NCBI GenBank assembly: GCA_030586155.1
Contig: CP130741.1
Location: forward strand, 986,680 to 1,050,679
From: Eubacteriaceae bacterium ES3
GTDB lineage: Bacteria; Bacillota; Clostridia; Eubacteriales; Eubacteriaceae
Direction of reading: 5' to 3'
DNA length: 64,000 nucleotides
Shown: positions 11,703 to 21,440 of the stretch, in pieces
How the letters are laid out: each line of letters opens with the position of its first letter
How positions within the stretch are numbered: the stretch's first letter is position 1
Position numbers and translations under genes: made by a program
The notes under the pieces: generated by a model
The model's input: the letters and a program-made list of their open reading frames with translations, nothing else
Told to the model about the DNA's origin: nothing
Databases searched by the model: none

Positions 11703-11731
11703 TTGACAAAATAAAGTCAGTGCATTAAAAT
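11703..11731 (+). promoter_or_regulatory. Promoter of the RHH-clpB unit
   Basis: Consensus -35 TTGACA (11703-11708), 17-bp spacer, -10 TAAAAT (11726-11731), 20 bp ahead of the first ATG. I found neither a CIRCE element nor tandem CtsR heptads, so the usual clostridial heat-shock operators seem absent. Confidence 0.75.
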
Positions 11732-11750
11732 TATACATAGGGGTGATGAA

Positions 11751-12383
11751 ATGAAAAAAAGTGTCTACAGTTTAATGCTGTTTGATGAAATTGTCGAAAA
11801 AATCGATCAGATGGCATATGAGAACAACACCAACCGCTCCCAATTGATTAATGACCTTTTGGCAGAAAGAATTGGCATGGTTACACCTGAACAGAAAATT
11901 CAGAAAATTCTGGAACAGTTGGATGAGAATTTCAATAAGACTTTGTCAGTCAGCCAGATCAATAAAAACTCCAGTATTCAATTTGGCAAAAGCCTGAAAT
12001 TTAAATATCGGCCAAAAATTCGGTACTCTTATGAGTTTTTAAGCAATCAGGAGGGCAAATATGCGGTTTTAAAAATTAGTTGCCGTACAAAATCGGAAAT
12101 ATTAAATGAGCATTTTGAATCCTTTTTTAATTTGATATCTGACATTGAGAAGGAAAAAGAGGACGAACGTGATCACTGGGAAGAAAATACAACCAGCCAC
12201 AAATTTATCAGGGAATTTCAGGAGGAAGGCGGATTGTCTAAGGATGTGGAAAGTGTCGCCGGCAATTTGACTGCCTATTTGAAAATGATTGATGAAGCCA
12301 TGAATGTCTATTTTTCCGAAATTGATTCAGGTGAAGATTTGTCAAATCAGATGAATCAGATCTATCAGAAATTTATGAAATAA
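11751..12383 (+). CDS. Ribbon-helix-helix (CopG/Arc-like) protein upstream of clpB
   Basis: A 210-residue protein. Residues 1-45 look like a ribbon-helix-helix DNA-binding domain: a beta strand K-S-V-Y-S-L-M-L, then a helix with the N-x-T-N-R-S-Q-L-I-N-D-L-L pattern typical of this fold. The rest, about 165 residues, is charged and partly helical and I do not recognise it. It contains a basic segment with many aromatic residues (SLKFKYRPKIRYSYEFL) and an acidic helix with KEKEDERD. It lies 16 bp before clpB behind a single strong promoter, so it may regulate the unit or work with the disaggregase. Function is not established. Confidence 0.6.
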   Translation: MKKSVYSLMLFDEIVEKIDQMAYENNTNRSQLINDLLAERIGMVTPEQKIQKILEQLDENFNKTLSVSQINKNSSIQFGKSLKFKYRPKIRYSYEFLSNQEGKYAVLKISCRTKSEILNEHFESFFNLISDIEKEKEDERDHWEENTTSHKFIREFQEEGGLSKDVESVAGNLTAYLKMIDEAMNVYFSEIDSGEDLSNQMNQIYQKFMK

Positions 12384-12399
12384 TCGAGGTGAATAATAT

Positions 12400-15003
12400 A
12401 TGGATATGAATTTATTTACTCAGAAATCACTGGAAGCAATTAAGACTGCTGAACTTTTAGCGGGTGAATACAACCATATGGAGATTGAGCCGGAACACTT
12501 GTTAATGGCATTAATTACTCAGGAAAATGGTGTAGTAGGACGGATTTTTGATCGTTTAGGGAAAAATTCCTTGTCAATTGTAGAAGACATCAAGCACGAA
12601 TTATCCAGAAGGCCAAGCGTCTCAGGACCTGGACGAGAACAGGGAAAAGTTTATATCAGTGGGGATACTGAAAAAGTATTAAATGCTTCGTATAAAGAAG
12701 CAAAAAAATTGGATGACCAGTATATCTCAGTTGAATGTATTTTATTAGGGATTTTTAGTCTCAGTAAAAAATCCAAGGCTGTAGAGATTCTGGATCGTTA
12801 TGGTGTAAAAAAGGATGAGGTTGAATCGATCATTAATGAGGTGCGAGGTGGTCAGCGGGTCACCAGTGATCATCCGGAAAACACATATGAAGCCTTAAGT
12901 CAATATGGACATGACCTGGTTCAGGATGCTAAAGATAACAAACTTGATCCTGTAATTGGCAGGGATGCTGAAATAAGACACGCGATTAGAATTTTAAGCC
13001 GTAAAACGAAAAATAATCCGGTCTTAATTGGTGAGCCGGGTGTAGGTAAAACAGCAATCGTTGAAGGTCTGGCGGCTCGAATAGTAGCCGGCGATGTACC
13101 GGAAGGCTTAAAAGACAAACGTATTATTGCTTTGGATTTAGGGGCGATGGTGGCTGGAGCTAAATATCGAGGCGAATTTGAAGAGCGTTTAAAAGCGGTT
13201 CTTAAAGAAGTGGTTGACAGCAATGGCGAAATCATTCTCTTTATTGATGAGCTGCATACCATTGTCGGAGCCGGTAAAACTGAAGGTGCGATGGATGCCG
13301 GTAATATGTTAAAACCGATGCTTGCCCGTGGGGAACTCCATTGTATTGGAGCAACAACTCTTGATGAATATCGACAGTATATAGAAAAGGACCCTGCCCT
13401 CGAACGCCGCTTCCAGCCAGTTCTGGTTGATGAACCAAGCGTCGAGGATACCATATCAATATTGCGTGGATTAAAGGATACCTATGAACGCTTCCACGGC
13501 GTACAGATTCTTGATACTGCTTTAGTTGCTGCTGCAACACTGTCAGACCGCTATGTTTCAGATCGATTTTTGCCGGATAAAGCCATCGATTTGATCGATG
13601 AAGCTTGTTCCAAAATTCGAACTGAACTTGATTCCATGCCAGAAGAAATGGATGAAGTCAGACGAAAAATGATGCAGCTGGAAATAGAAGAAGTGGCACT
13701 AAAAAAAGAAAAAGACAATTTAAGCAAAGAACGTCTGGAAAGGCTTCAAAAGGAGCTGGCAGAATATAAAGATCGATTTAATGAAATGAGTATTCAGTGG
13801 GAAAATGAGAAATTTTCAGCAGAAAATTTAAAACAGATTCAGGAAGAACTTAATGACCTAAACTATCAGCGGGAAAAAGCGGTCAGAGAAGGCGATTATC
13901 AAAAAGCATCTGAGCTGGAATATGGTCTAATACCGCAAAAGACCGCAAAATTAGAAGAATTAAAGCAGGCTGCTGAAGATAAAAACGATGAGGCAAGTTT
14001 AAAACGCGAAAAAGTGACAGAAGAAGAAATTGCTGAAATTATTTCTGACTGGACCAATATTCCCTTAAGTAAACTGGTTTCAGGTGAACGGGAAAAACTT
14101 TTATCACTGGAAGATACATTAAAAGATCGGGTAATTGGTCAGGAAGAGCCGATTATTAAAGTAGTGGATGCGATTATTCGTTCTCGAGCCGGTATTAAAA
14201 ACCCCAACAGTCCTATTGGTTCATTCCTGTTCTTGGGTCCGACCGGTGTAGGGAAAACGGAACTGGCTAAGGCCGTCGCTGCTACATTGTTTGATTCCGA
14301 AGACAATATGATCAGAATCGATATGAGTGAATATATGGAGAAATTTTCTGTTTCTCGATTAATTGGAGCCCCTCCGGGATATGTGGGTTATGAAGAAGGC
14401 GGCCAGCTGACTGAAGCAGTTAGAAGAAAACCATATAGTGTTATTCTCCTGGATGAAATTGAAAAAGCCCATAAGGATGTCTTTAATATTCTGCTGCAGA
14501 TTCTTGATGACGGACGAATCACTGATTCGCAAGGCAGAACGGTAGATTTTAAGAATACCATCATTATTATGACTTCCAACATTGGTTCAGAATATCTGCT
14601 TGAAGGAATCAATCAGGATGGAGAAATCAAACCTGAAGCAGAAGCAGCTGTTATGGATCTTTTAAAAAGCTATTTCAGACCGGAGTTTTTAAACCGAATT
14701 GATGAGATTGTACTCTATAAACCCCTTAGTAAAGCGTCTATTGGAAAAATTGTTGATTTAATGCTTGATGATATCTTAAAGCGTCTGAAAGATAAACGCA
14801 TTACTTTTACCCTTAGTCAAGCCGCTAAAGATCAGATTATTAATTTGGGATTCGATCCGGCTTATGGAGCCAGACCATTAAAACGTTACCTGCAAAAACA
14901 TATCGAAACAATGATTGGTAAGGAAATTATCAAAGGAAACATTCACGAAGGGCAGAATCTGACCATTGGTTTAAATGATAATGGAGACTTTTACATCTCC
15001 TGA
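12400..15003 (+). CDS. clpB: ClpB, ATP-dependent disaggregase
   Basis: An 867-residue Hsp100 protein with the full ClpB layout: Clp_N repeats (1-145), AAA1 with Walker A GEPGVGKT near 211, the coiled-coil M domain (about 400-530, rich in Glu/Lys) that marks ClpB rather than ClpC, AAA2 with GPTGVGKT near 613, and the C-terminal D2 small domain with [12 protein letters not shown]. It threads aggregated proteins with DnaK in the cytoplasm. ATG 12400 is taken, though ATG 12406 is also possible. It is in one unit with the upstream RHH protein. Confidence 0.95.
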   Translation: MDMNLFTQKSLEAIKTAELLAGEYNHMEIEPEHLLMALITQENGVVGRIFDRLGKNSLSIVEDIKHELSRRPSVSGPGREQGKVYISGDTEKVLNASYKEAKKLDDQYISVECILLGIFSLSKKSKAVEILDRYGVKKDEVESIINEVRGGQRVTSDHPENTYEALSQYGHDLVQDAKDNKLDPVIGRDAEIRHAIRILSRKTKNNPVLIGEPGVGKTAIVEGLAARIVAGDVPEGLKDKRIIALDLGAMVAGAKYRGEFEERLKAVLKEVVDSNGEIILFIDELHTIVGAGKTEGAMDAGNMLKPMLARGELHCIGATTLDEYRQYIEKDPALERRFQPVLVDEPSVEDTISILRGLKDTYERFHGVQILDTALVAAATLSDRYVSDRFLPDKAIDLIDEACSKIRTELDSMPEEMDEVRRKMMQLEIEEVALKKEKDNLSKERLERLQKELAEYKDRFNEMSIQWENEKFSAENLKQIQEELNDLNYQREKAVREGDYQKASELEYGLIPQKTAKLEELKQAAEDKNDEASLKREKVTEEEIAEIISDWTNIPLSKLVSGEREKLLSLEDTLKDRVIGQEEPIIKVVDAIIRSRAGIKNPNSPIGSFLFLGPTGVGKTELAKAVAATLFDSEDNMIRIDMSEYMEKFSVSRLIGAPPGYVGYEEGGQLTEAVRRKPYSVILLDEIEKAHKDVFNILLQILDDGRITDSQGRTVDFKNTIIIMTSNIGSEYLLEGINQDGEIKPEAEAAVMDLLKSYFRPEFLNRIDEIVLYKPLSKASIGKIVDLMLDDILKRLKDKRITFTLSQAAKDQIINLGFDPAYGARPLKRYLQKHIETMIGKEIIKGNIHEGQNLTIGLNDNGDFYIS

Positions 15004-15004
15004 T

Positions 15005-15030
15005 AGAAAAGAGGCGCAAGCCTCTTTTCT
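15005..15030 (+). terminator. clpB terminator
   Basis: AGAAAAGAGGC-GCAA-GCCTCTTTTCT: an 11-bp perfect stem starting 2 bp after the clpB stop. The T run is inside the 3' arm only, so termination may be partial and read into the RNA element that follows. Confidence 0.75.
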
Positions 15031-15036
15031 GTCAGG

Positions 15037-15236
15037 AGACAAAGTAAATATACGCACCTGAGCACCGACAATTGGCTTTTCAGTAGGCTGCATCGGGGCG
15101 AACAGTTGCTCGAAAACGCCTTTAATTAGCGTTTCCAAATTGGGCAACTTTATGAATCCGCAGCAGCCTACGAAATTCAATTGGGCGGTGCGGGGTTTGT
15201 CTACGCACTGAAAGAGGCATTAGCCTCTTTTTGTTT
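15037..15236 (+). ncRNA. Rod-shaped structured RNA candidate
   Basis: Nested complementary segments run in order: AGACAAA (15037-15043) with TTTGTCT (15196-15202), GCACCG (15062-15067) with CGGTGC (15186-15191), CAATTG (15069-15074) with CAATTG (15178-15183), GTAGGCTGC (15083-15091) with GCAGCCTAC (15163-15171), GTTGC (15105-15109) with GCAAC (15144-15148), and AAACGC (15114-15119) with GCGTTT (15129-15134). A terminator GAGGC-ATTA-GCCTC plus T tract closes it at 15213-15235. No credible ORF is present on the + strand. Strand choice rests on the terminator. Length and shape would fit a 6S-like or raiA-type RNA, but I cannot place it in a family. Confidence 0.6.
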
Positions 15237-15304
15237 TGCCTAAAGATGACAAGCGAATTCTTTTATGATAGAATTCTCTTAAAAGAAAATTGGCGAGGTG
15301 TGAG

Positions 15305-16330
15305 ATGGAAAAACGTTTATTGGGTAAGACCGGATTGGAAGTTTCACTGGTTGGTTTTGGCGGTATTCCTATTCAGCGATGCAGTCAATGGGAAGTTGAC
15401 GATATTGTCGAAGCACTAATTGAAGAAGAGATTAATTTTATTGATACAGCCAGAGCTTATACAACCAGCGAGGAAATGCTTGGCGAATCGCTCAAAAAAT
15501 GGGGGCGTGAGCATTTTTACCTGGCAACAAAAACGCCAAAGCTTGACTATGACGGTGTGATAGCAGATGTCAAAGAAAGTCTTTCCTGTTTGCAGACCGA
15601 TTTTATTGATTTGTATCAGTTTCATAATGCTAAAACAATGGAAGCCTATGAAAAAATTATGGAACCCGGTGGAGGATATGATGCGCTAAAGCAGTGTCAG
15701 TCTGATGGTCTTATTGGTCATATCGGGATCACCTCTCACAGTTACGAAGTACTTGACCGGGCTCTGTCTGAAGGTCATTTTGCAACCATCCAATTTCCTT
15801 ATAATTATGTTGAAAACAAAGGAGCCAGGCTTTTTAAAACGGCCAAAGAATTAAATGTCGGTGTAATTGTTATGAAACCACTGGCAGGCGGTGCTTTTAT
15901 CAATGCTTCTTTTTCGCTGCGGTGGGTTGGGGAAAATCCTGATATCAGCCTGATGATTCCTGGGATGGATTCCGTAAAGCAGGTGATAAAAAATGCCAGA
16001 GTAGGAAAAGCATTTAGACCATTGACTGAGGAAGAAAGAAAGATTTTTGAAAAGGATGCGAATGATTTAGGGGAAGGCTTTTGCCGCCGATGCGGTTATT
16101 GTGCGCCTTGTCCACAGGGGATTGATATTCCCATGCAATTCATTGTTGAAGGTTACTACAGACGATATAATCTTGAAGAATGGGCATTGGATCGATATCA
16201 GAGTTTTACAGCCAATGCATCGGATTGCATTGAGTGCGGAGAGTGCGAACCGCGTTGCCCTTATCATCTGCCCATTCGGGAAATGCTCAAAAAAACCCGC
16301 AGCCTTTTTGATCCCTTGATGGATAAATAA
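15305..16330 (+). CDS. Aldo/keto reductase with C-terminal ferredoxin domain
   Basis: A 341-residue protein. The N-terminal TIM barrel has the aldo/keto reductase tetrad: Asp and Tyr in D-T-A-R-A-Y, Lys in A-T-K-T-P and His in Y-Q-F-H-N. The C-terminal 80 residues hold two cysteine clusters, CRRCGYCAPCP and CIECGECEPRCP, which should bind two [4Fe-4S] clusters. Such fusions are common in anaerobes and are thought to link a carbonyl reduction to ferredoxin-type electron flow; the substrate is unknown. ATG 15305 after GAGGTGTG is preferred to the in-frame start five codons earlier. It is convergent with gldA. Confidence 0.85.
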   Translation: MEKRLLGKTGLEVSLVGFGGIPIQRCSQWEVDDIVEALIEEEINFIDTARAYTTSEEMLGESLKKWGREHFYLATKTPKLDYDGVIADVKESLSCLQTDFIDLYQFHNAKTMEAYEKIMEPGGGYDALKQCQSDGLIGHIGITSHSYEVLDRALSEGHFATIQFPYNYVENKGARLFKTAKELNVGVIVMKPLAGGAFINASFSLRWVGENPDISLMIPGMDSVKQVIKNARVGKAFRPLTEEERKIFEKDANDLGEGFCRRCGYCAPCPQGIDIPMQFIVEGYYRRYNLEEWALDRYQSFTANASDCIECGECEPRCPYHLPIREMLKKTRSLFDPLMDK

Positions 16331-16366
16331 AAAACTGGCACAGCAGTAGCTGTGCCAGTTTTTTTA
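16331..16366. terminator. Bidirectional terminator between the aldo/keto reductase and gldA
   Basis: AAACTGGCACAGC-AGTA-GCTGTGCCAGTTTT, a 13-bp stem with A run on the left and T run on the right, between two convergent genes only 38 bp apart. Confidence 0.92.
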
Positions 16367-16368
16367 TG

Positions 16369-17466
16369 TTAAATTTCCAGATAGAGTTGTCCCAGAGCGT
16401 CAGCAGCCATAATGGCAGCATAAACTACATCTGCATCCACATCAAACGGCATATTGTGAATGGTTTCACCAGGATCAGCAGCAGCTTTAGCTACTTCCAT
16501 AATTTTTTCCGGTGTTGGTTCAGTACAGCCCAATTCGGCCAGGGTAATAGGCAGCCCAACAGATAGACAGAAATCAATCACTTCTTCGATTTCTTCGATT
16601 GAACGGTTTTCCATTACCAGTTGTACCAGGGTACCAAAAGCAACTTTTTCACCATGATACATATGATGGCATTCAGAAAGAACAGTTAAACCATTATGAA
16701 TCGCGTGGCAGGCAGCCAGACCACCGCTTTCAAAACCAACGCCGCTTAAGTAGGTATTAGCTTCAATAACATTTTCTACTGCAGGAGTACAGGCTTTTGC
16801 TTCAACAGCCAGTTTTGCTTTTAAGCCATCTTCAATTAAAATATCATAGCAAAGTTTAGCCAGTGCCAGAGCAGATTTTGTTGGATGAGCGCCTGACATA
16901 GTCGTTCCGTTTGAAGCTACTGTTGCCAAAGCTTCAAAATATGTAGCCAGGGCATCTCCCATACCGGCAACAAAAAGTCGGGCGGGCGCTTCCTTGATAA
17001 TATCAGTATCCATGATGACGATTTCAGGATTTTTTGGAAGTACCAGATATTCATCAAAGATCCCATCTTCGGTGTATAAAACCGAAAGTGCTGAACATGG
17101 AGCATCCGTTGAAGCAATTGATGGTACGATAACGACTGGCAGTTTTTCGTAATGAGCAGTTGCTTTGGCAGTATCAAGTGTTTTACCACCGCCAACACCA
17201 ACGATTACATCACATCCGTTAGTTTTAACGATTTCCTGGAGTCTGCCAACTTCAACTTTTGAACATTCACCGCCGAATTTTTCTGCAGTAAATTTAATGC
17301 CTGCTGCTTCAAAAGCAGCTTTTAATTCTTCTGATTTAGTGCGCATCATGGTTCCGCTCATGAGAACCAGAGCAGAAGAACCAAGTTTTGAAACGTGCTC
17401 TGGCAGTTTTTCAACTTCACCAGCACCCTGAACATAACGACTTGGGGACATAATAATTTTTTGCAT
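16369..17466 (-). CDS. gldA: Glycerol dehydrogenase
   Basis: A 365-residue iron-containing-alcohol-dehydrogenase-superfamily protein. The NAD motif GVGGGKTLDTAKA is near 92-104, the metal site includes the Asp in GMGDALATYFEA, and downstream His residues lie in A-I-H-N-G-L and Y-H-G-E-K-V-A-F-G. It oxidises glycerol to dihydroxyacetone with NAD, or runs in reverse. The ribosome site GGAGGTAGAAAG precedes the ATG. The minus-strand gene stands alone and shares a 250-bp divergent region with pgi, with TATAAT visible at the gldA side (about 17492-17497 on the minus strand). Confidence 0.92.
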   Translation of the reverse strand: MQKIIMSPSRYVQGAGEVEKLPEHVSKLGSSALVLMSGTMMRTKSEELKAAFEAAGIKFTAEKFGGECSKVEVGRLQEIVKTNGCDVIVGVGGGKTLDTAKATAHYEKLPVVIVPSIASTDAPCSALSVLYTEDGIFDEYLVLPKNPEIVIMDTDIIKEAPARLFVAGMGDALATYFEALATVASNGTTMSGAHPTKSALALAKLCYDILIEDGLKAKLAVEAKACTPAVENVIEANTYLSGVGFESGGLAACHAIHNGLTVLSECHHMYHGEKVAFGTLVQLVMENRSIEEIEEVIDFCLSVGLPITLAELGCTEPTPEKIMEVAKAAADPGETIHNMPFDVDADVVYAAIMAADALGQLYLEI

Positions 17467-17654
17467 CTTTCTACCTCCGAAATCTTCATTTCGTCATTAT
17501 TATAACAAATTATGTCTTGAAAGAATGGTCAATCAAAGAGAAAAAAAAGATTTGAAAAGCAAGGTAATTAAATAATTTACAAAAAAACGATTAAAACAGG
17601 TAAAATCTTGCATGAACAAGGAATAAATTTAACTTTTTTCTTACACTGTGGTTC

Positions 17655-17682
17655 TTGGGTATTAGTAAGATTGTGGTATAAT
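17655..17682 (+). promoter_or_regulatory. pgi promoter
   Basis: -10 TATAAT at 17677-17682 with TTGGGT at 17655-17660 (16-bp spacer). The -35 is weak. The rest of the 17467-17718 divergent region is AT-rich and shows no other clear element. Confidence 0.55.
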
Positions 17683-17718
17683 GTTATAAATTAATTAAGT
17701 TAAAGAAGGATGGAAACC

Positions 17719-19059
17719 ATGAGTATTCGTTTTGACTGTTCTTATGCAGGAATTAAAGAAAATGAATTTTTATTTCATTATGATCAATTAAAATTGGCCG
17801 ATGCTGCTCTAATGGAAAAAAGTGGGCAGGGGAATGATTTTCTGGGTTGGATCGATTATCCTGTATCATACGATCAAAAAGAGTTTGATCGTATTAAAGT
17901 GGCAGCAGAGAAGATAAAGACTACCTGTGATGCTCTGATTGTAGTAGGGATTGGTGGCTCTTATTTGGGGGCAAAGGCAATGATCTCTGCTTTAACTAGT
18001 CCATTTTATAATGAACTGCCAAGAGAAATTCGTAAAGCACCAAAAATTTATTTTGCCGGTCAGAATATCAGCGGAAAGTATCTTGAAGATTTGCTGAAAC
18101 TATTGGAAAATGAATCTGTTTGTGTGAGTGTGATCTCCAAATCAGGGACAACAACAGAACCGGCCATTGCTTTTCGTTTAATTAAAGCTTTTATGGAAGA
18201 AAAGTATGGAAAAGATATGGCTAAAGATCGGATATTTGTGACCACGGATGCTAAGAAAGGAGCCTTAAAATATCTGGCGGAAGAGGAAGGCTATGAAACT
18301 TTTGTAATCCCTGATGATATTGGCGGCCGTTACTCTGTGTATACCGCTGTCGGACTTTTGCCAATAGCGGCTGCAGGAATCGATATTAATGCCTTTATGA
18401 ATGGAGGCCTGGCAGGGTTTAATGAATATCAAAGCATTAGCCTGGAAAATAACCCTTGTTTTCGGTATGCTTTATATCGCAATATCCTATATACAAAAGG
18501 AAAGAAAATCGAAATTTTGGTCGATTATGATCCTTCTTTTGAATATCTTGGCGAGTGGTGGAAACAACTGTATGGTGAAAGTGATGGGAAAGATGGTAAA
18601 GGTCTATTTCCTGCCGCTGTTCATTTCTCCACAGATTTACATTCTTTAGGACAGATGATCCAGGAGGGGCCAGAAAATCATTTTGAAACGATCATTGCGA
18701 TTGAAGAAAAACAGTCAGATCTTAGCGTTCCTGGAAGCGGAGATGATCTGGACGGTTTGAATTATCTGGCTGGAACAAATATTGATAAAATTAATGAAAA
18801 GGCTATGAATGGGACGCTTTTAGCCCATGTGGATGGTGGAGTTCCAAACGGAGTTATTTATTTGGAGCGTCTTGACGCTTTTACGTTAGGTAAACTGGTT
18901 TATTTTTTTGAGAAGGCCTGTGGCTTAAATGGCTATTTGTTGGGTGTTAATCCCTTTGATCAGCCAGGTGTTGAAGCCTATAAAAAGAATATGTTTGCCC
19001 TTTTACATAAACCGGGTTACGAAGAACTGACAAAAGAATTGGAACAGCGACTAAAATAG
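17719..19059 (+). CDS. pgi: Glucose-6-phosphate isomerase
   Basis: A 446-residue enzyme of the short Firmicute type. The SIS phosphosugar fold is marked by [11 protein letters not shown] and [14 protein letters not shown]. The PGI signature is [15 protein letters not shown]. It interconverts glucose-6-phosphate and fructose-6-phosphate. ATG 17719 is chosen because AGAAGGA lies 9 bp upstream. An in-frame ATG three codons earlier sits on that ribosome site. It is monocistronic, apart from the lower glycolytic operon. Confidence 0.96.
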   Translation: MSIRFDCSYAGIKENEFLFHYDQLKLADAALMEKSGQGNDFLGWIDYPVSYDQKEFDRIKVAAEKIKTTCDALIVVGIGGSYLGAKAMISALTSPFYNELPREIRKAPKIYFAGQNISGKYLEDLLKLLENESVCVSVISKSGTTTEPAIAFRLIKAFMEEKYGKDMAKDRIFVTTDAKKGALKYLAEEEGYETFVIPDDIGGRYSVYTAVGLLPIAAAGIDINAFMNGGLAGFNEYQSISLENNPCFRYALYRNILYTKGKKIEILVDYDPSFEYLGEWWKQLYGESDGKDGKGLFPAAVHFSTDLHSLGQMIQEGPENHFETIIAIEEKQSDLSVPGSGDDLDGLNYLAGTNIDKINEKAMNGTLLAHVDGGVPNGVIYLERLDAFTLGKLVYFFEKACGLNGYLLGVNPFDQPGVEAYKKNMFALLHKPGYEELTKELEQRLK

Positions 19060-19070
19060 TTTAGTTTGAG

Positions 19071-19119
19071 AAACGTTTCAGTCATTTGCAAAAAAATGAT
19101 TGGGGCGTTTTTTTCTTTA
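19071..19119 (+). terminator. pgi terminator
   Basis: AACGTTTCAGTCATTT pairs with AAATGATTGGGGCGTT, using several G-U pairs, and is followed by a seven-T tract. The putP promoter begins within about 20 bp. Confidence 0.8.
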
Positions 19120-19142
19120 CTTTTTTTAAGTTTCGTTATAAT
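19115..19142 (+). promoter_or_regulatory. putP promoter
   Basis: -10 TATAAT at 19137-19142 with TTTACT upstream at about 16-bp spacing, directly after the pgi terminator and 42 bp ahead of the TTG start. Confidence 0.5.
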
Positions 19143-19183
19143 ATATACGTTAGTTTTTATTCTAAAGAAACAGGGAGGGCACA

Positions 19184-20638
19184 TTGAATACGGAAATTAT
19201 TATTTTTATTATTTATTTGGCAGTGCTGATTGGAATTGGTTTGTATTTTTACCGGAAAACCTCCAGTATTGAAGGTTTTTTACTGGGTGGACGAGGGCTT
19301 GGAAGCTGGGTAACGGCAATTTCTGCTCAGGCCAGTGATATGAGCGGATGGCTGCTGATGGGTTTACCAGGAGCTATTTACGTTGGCGGGGCACCGGAAA
19401 TATGGATTGGAATTGGTTTATTAATTGGAACAATTGTTAACTGGTTCCTGACTTCAGCCCGTTTACGCGTTTATACCGAAAAAGTAGATGCACTGACCTT
19501 ATCAACATTTTTCGAGCATCGATTTAAGGATCCGACTAAAGCATTACGGGTAATCTCAGCGATTATTATTCTGGTCTTTTTCACAACTTATGCATCATCA
19601 GGTCTGGTGGCATCAGGGAAATTGTTTCAGCTGATGTTTGAATGGGATTATACAATTGCGGTGATCGTGGGTGCGGTTGTTATTATGGTTTACACATTAT
19701 TGGGAGGTTTTCTGGCAGTTTCCTATACGGATCTGATTCAGGGGATGCTGATGATTGTTGCAATTGTTGTTGTGCCGATCCTCGCTTATTCATCGATGGG
19801 ATCAATGGAACTTGTAACTCAGACTATGGCAGAGCAAGGGCTGTCAACAAGTCTTTTTACTGAAGGGGTGACTATTCTAGGCATCGTTTCAACGATGGCC
19901 TGGGGACTTGGCTATTTTGGCCAACCGCATATATTAGCCAGGTTTATGGGAATTAAAAGTATTAAAGAAATCCCTAAGGCACGTGTAATTGCAATTATCT
20001 GGGTGATTATAGCTTTGTTTGGAGCGATTATGGTAGGAATACTTGCTATTCCTTTATTTCCAGGACTTGCTGATGGCACGCAGGAAACAGTTTTCATGCT
20101 GATGATCAGAGAATTTTTCCCACCATGGATCGGAGGGATTTTCCTGGCTGCGATAATGGCAGCAATTATGTCAACAATCGATTCACAGCTGCTTGTTTGC
20201 TCATCAGCCTTGACAGAAGATATTTACACAGTATTTTTCAAGAAAGCACCTACTGAAAAACAGGTGGTATTATTTGGTCGTTTAGCTGTTGTTGGAATTG
20301 CTCTGATTGCACTTGTATTGGCACTGTCGCCTGATAATACAGTTATGGGACTGGTTTCTTACTCCTGGGCTGGCTTTGGAGCTGCTTTTGGACCACTGGT
20401 AATTTTTGCATTGTATTCAAAGAATACTTCCTGGCAGGCTGCACTATCTGGAATGGTTGTTGGTACTTTGACCGTTATTGTCTGGAAAAATGTCGGACTG
20501 GGATCGGTGATGTATGAAATTGTACCAGGTTTTATTTTTAATATGCTTGTAATGCTGATAGTAAATCGTCTAACCAAACCTGACCCGCAGATAGCAGGGG
20601 AATTTGATGCAGTGGCAGAAGAAGCATCATTAAAATAA
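19184..20638 (+). CDS. putP: Sodium/proline symporter (PutP-like, SSS family)
   Basis: A 484-residue membrane protein with about 13 hydrophobic segments. It carries SSS-family signatures such as GGRGLGSWVTAISAQASDMSGW near residues 35-54 and the segment TIDSQLLVCSSALTEDIY at about 335-352. This pattern is that of Na+/proline symporters, which import proline or related compounds using the sodium gradient. It starts at TTG with GGGAGG 8 bp upstream; no ATG start fits. Substrate is inferred from family only. It is a single gene between two terminators. Confidence 0.88.
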   Translation: MNTEIIIFIIYLAVLIGIGLYFYRKTSSIEGFLLGGRGLGSWVTAISAQASDMSGWLLMGLPGAIYVGGAPEIWIGIGLLIGTIVNWFLTSARLRVYTEKVDALTLSTFFEHRFKDPTKALRVISAIIILVFFTTYASSGLVASGKLFQLMFEWDYTIAVIVGAVVIMVYTLLGGFLAVSYTDLIQGMLMIVAIVVVPILAYSSMGSMELVTQTMAEQGLSTSLFTEGVTILGIVSTMAWGLGYFGQPHILARFMGIKSIKEIPKARVIAIIWVIIALFGAIMVGILAIPLFPGLADGTQETVFMLMIREFFPPWIGGIFLAAIMAAIMSTIDSQLLVCSSALTEDIYTVFFKKAPTEKQVVLFGRLAVVGIALIALVLALSPDNTVMGLVSYSWAGFGAAFGPLVIFALYSKNTSWQAALSGMVVGTLTVIVWKNVGLGSVMYEIVPGFIFNMLVMLIVNRLTKPDPQIAGEFDAVAEEASLK

Positions 20639-20662
20639 CAAAATGTACTTTTAAGTAACAAG

Positions 20663-20703
20663 AAAACCCGATTACAGAGTATAAGCTTTGTAATCGGGTT
20701 TTA
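20663..20703. terminator. Bidirectional terminator between putP and the LiaF-like gene
   Basis: AAAACCCGATTACA pairs with TGTAATCGGGTTTT around a short loop, with A and T runs on both sides, between convergent genes. Confidence 0.92.
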
Positions 20704-20719
20704 TTATTTTTAATAGGCT

Positions 20720-21181
20720 TTAAAATTTGGGATTTTCGAAATTAAGCCCCCCGAAACACAGGTCGGCCCGCACCGAGAGAGATTTTGCATGCGAGGGATC
20801 TTCACAGACGGTTTCATCATTTACACCACCGAATTTTGCCCGATCAACTAGATTTAACTTGAAATTTCTGGGGATAATAACATTTAATCCACCGTTTCTG
20901 ATTTCGATATCCATACGATAGTCTTGTTCATCGGCAGCAACCTGACTTAAATCCAACTCCATGCCACCACAGAAAACGCCGACCTTAAGATCTTTCATTC
21001 TCTGCTCACTTAAATTCTTGACCTTGGCCCCAAAAAGGACCATTTCATCTAAAGAATCTTCACTCAAATCCATTTTCTGTTCAAATTCTTTACTCTTTTT
21101 AAATATAATGGCACAATGTGCTGCAGTTAAGCTCAAACAGCTAAGGGCAATACCGCCGATAATAAGATTTCTGATTTTCAT
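20720..21181 (-). CDS. LiaF-like cell-envelope protein
   Basis: A 153-residue protein with an N-terminal hydrophobic segment (about residues 5-25). The following domain repeats short strands of the type F-G-G-V/L-x-x-x (VLFGAKVKN, VGVFCGGMELDLS, NGGLNVIIPRNFKLNL, LCFGGLNFENP). This is the beta-solenoid pattern of the LiaF C-terminal domain, linked in Bacillus to envelope-stress sensing. Here the four-helix LiaF N-terminus is replaced by one membrane anchor and no lia two-component genes are near. The ribosome site GAGGAGGT precedes the ATG. The exact role is unknown. Confidence 0.65.
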   Translation of the reverse strand: MKIRNLIIGGIALSCLSLTAAHCAIIFKKSKEFEQKMDLSEDSLDEMVLFGAKVKNLSEQRMKDLKVGVFCGGMELDLSQVAADEQDYRMDIEIRNGGLNVIIPRNFKLNLVDRAKFGGVNDETVCEDPSHAKSLSVRADLCFGGLNFENPKF

Positions 21182-21440
21182 GACAGACCTCCTCTTTTTT
21201 TATTAGTTTACCATTTTTCAAGCTAAAATAAAAAGAAAATTAAAGGTTACGTGCTATAATTTTATCAGATTTACATTTTTTAAATGAATTAATGATTTAA
21301 AAGTCGAAAGCGTTAATTTTGTTGAAGTGGTTTTATGATTTATGAAGGAAAAACTAAACACAAATTATCAATTTATGTTATAATAGACAGGCTGGCTGAG
21401 CTTTGTCTTGATGATTATTAAAGCACAAAGAAAGGTTACA

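Noticed and set aside
11640-11750. CIRCE or CtsR heat-shock operator ahead of clpB
   Set aside because: No TTAGCACTC-type inverted repeat and no tandem AGGTCAAA heptads.
12921-13454. 177-codon minus-strand frame opposite clpB
   Set aside because: Antisense shadow of the AAA1 domain, with no ribosome site or recognisable product.
14971-15180. Antisense 69-codon frame over the clpB end and the RNA element
   Set aside because: It starts inside the paired arms of the structured RNA, reads through the clpB terminator, and has no ribosome site. Paired-stem logic explains the sequence better than coding.
20727-21206. Plus-strand frames opposite the LiaF-like gene
   Set aside because: Antisense shadows; the minus-strand gene has a clear ribosome site, membrane anchor and domain.
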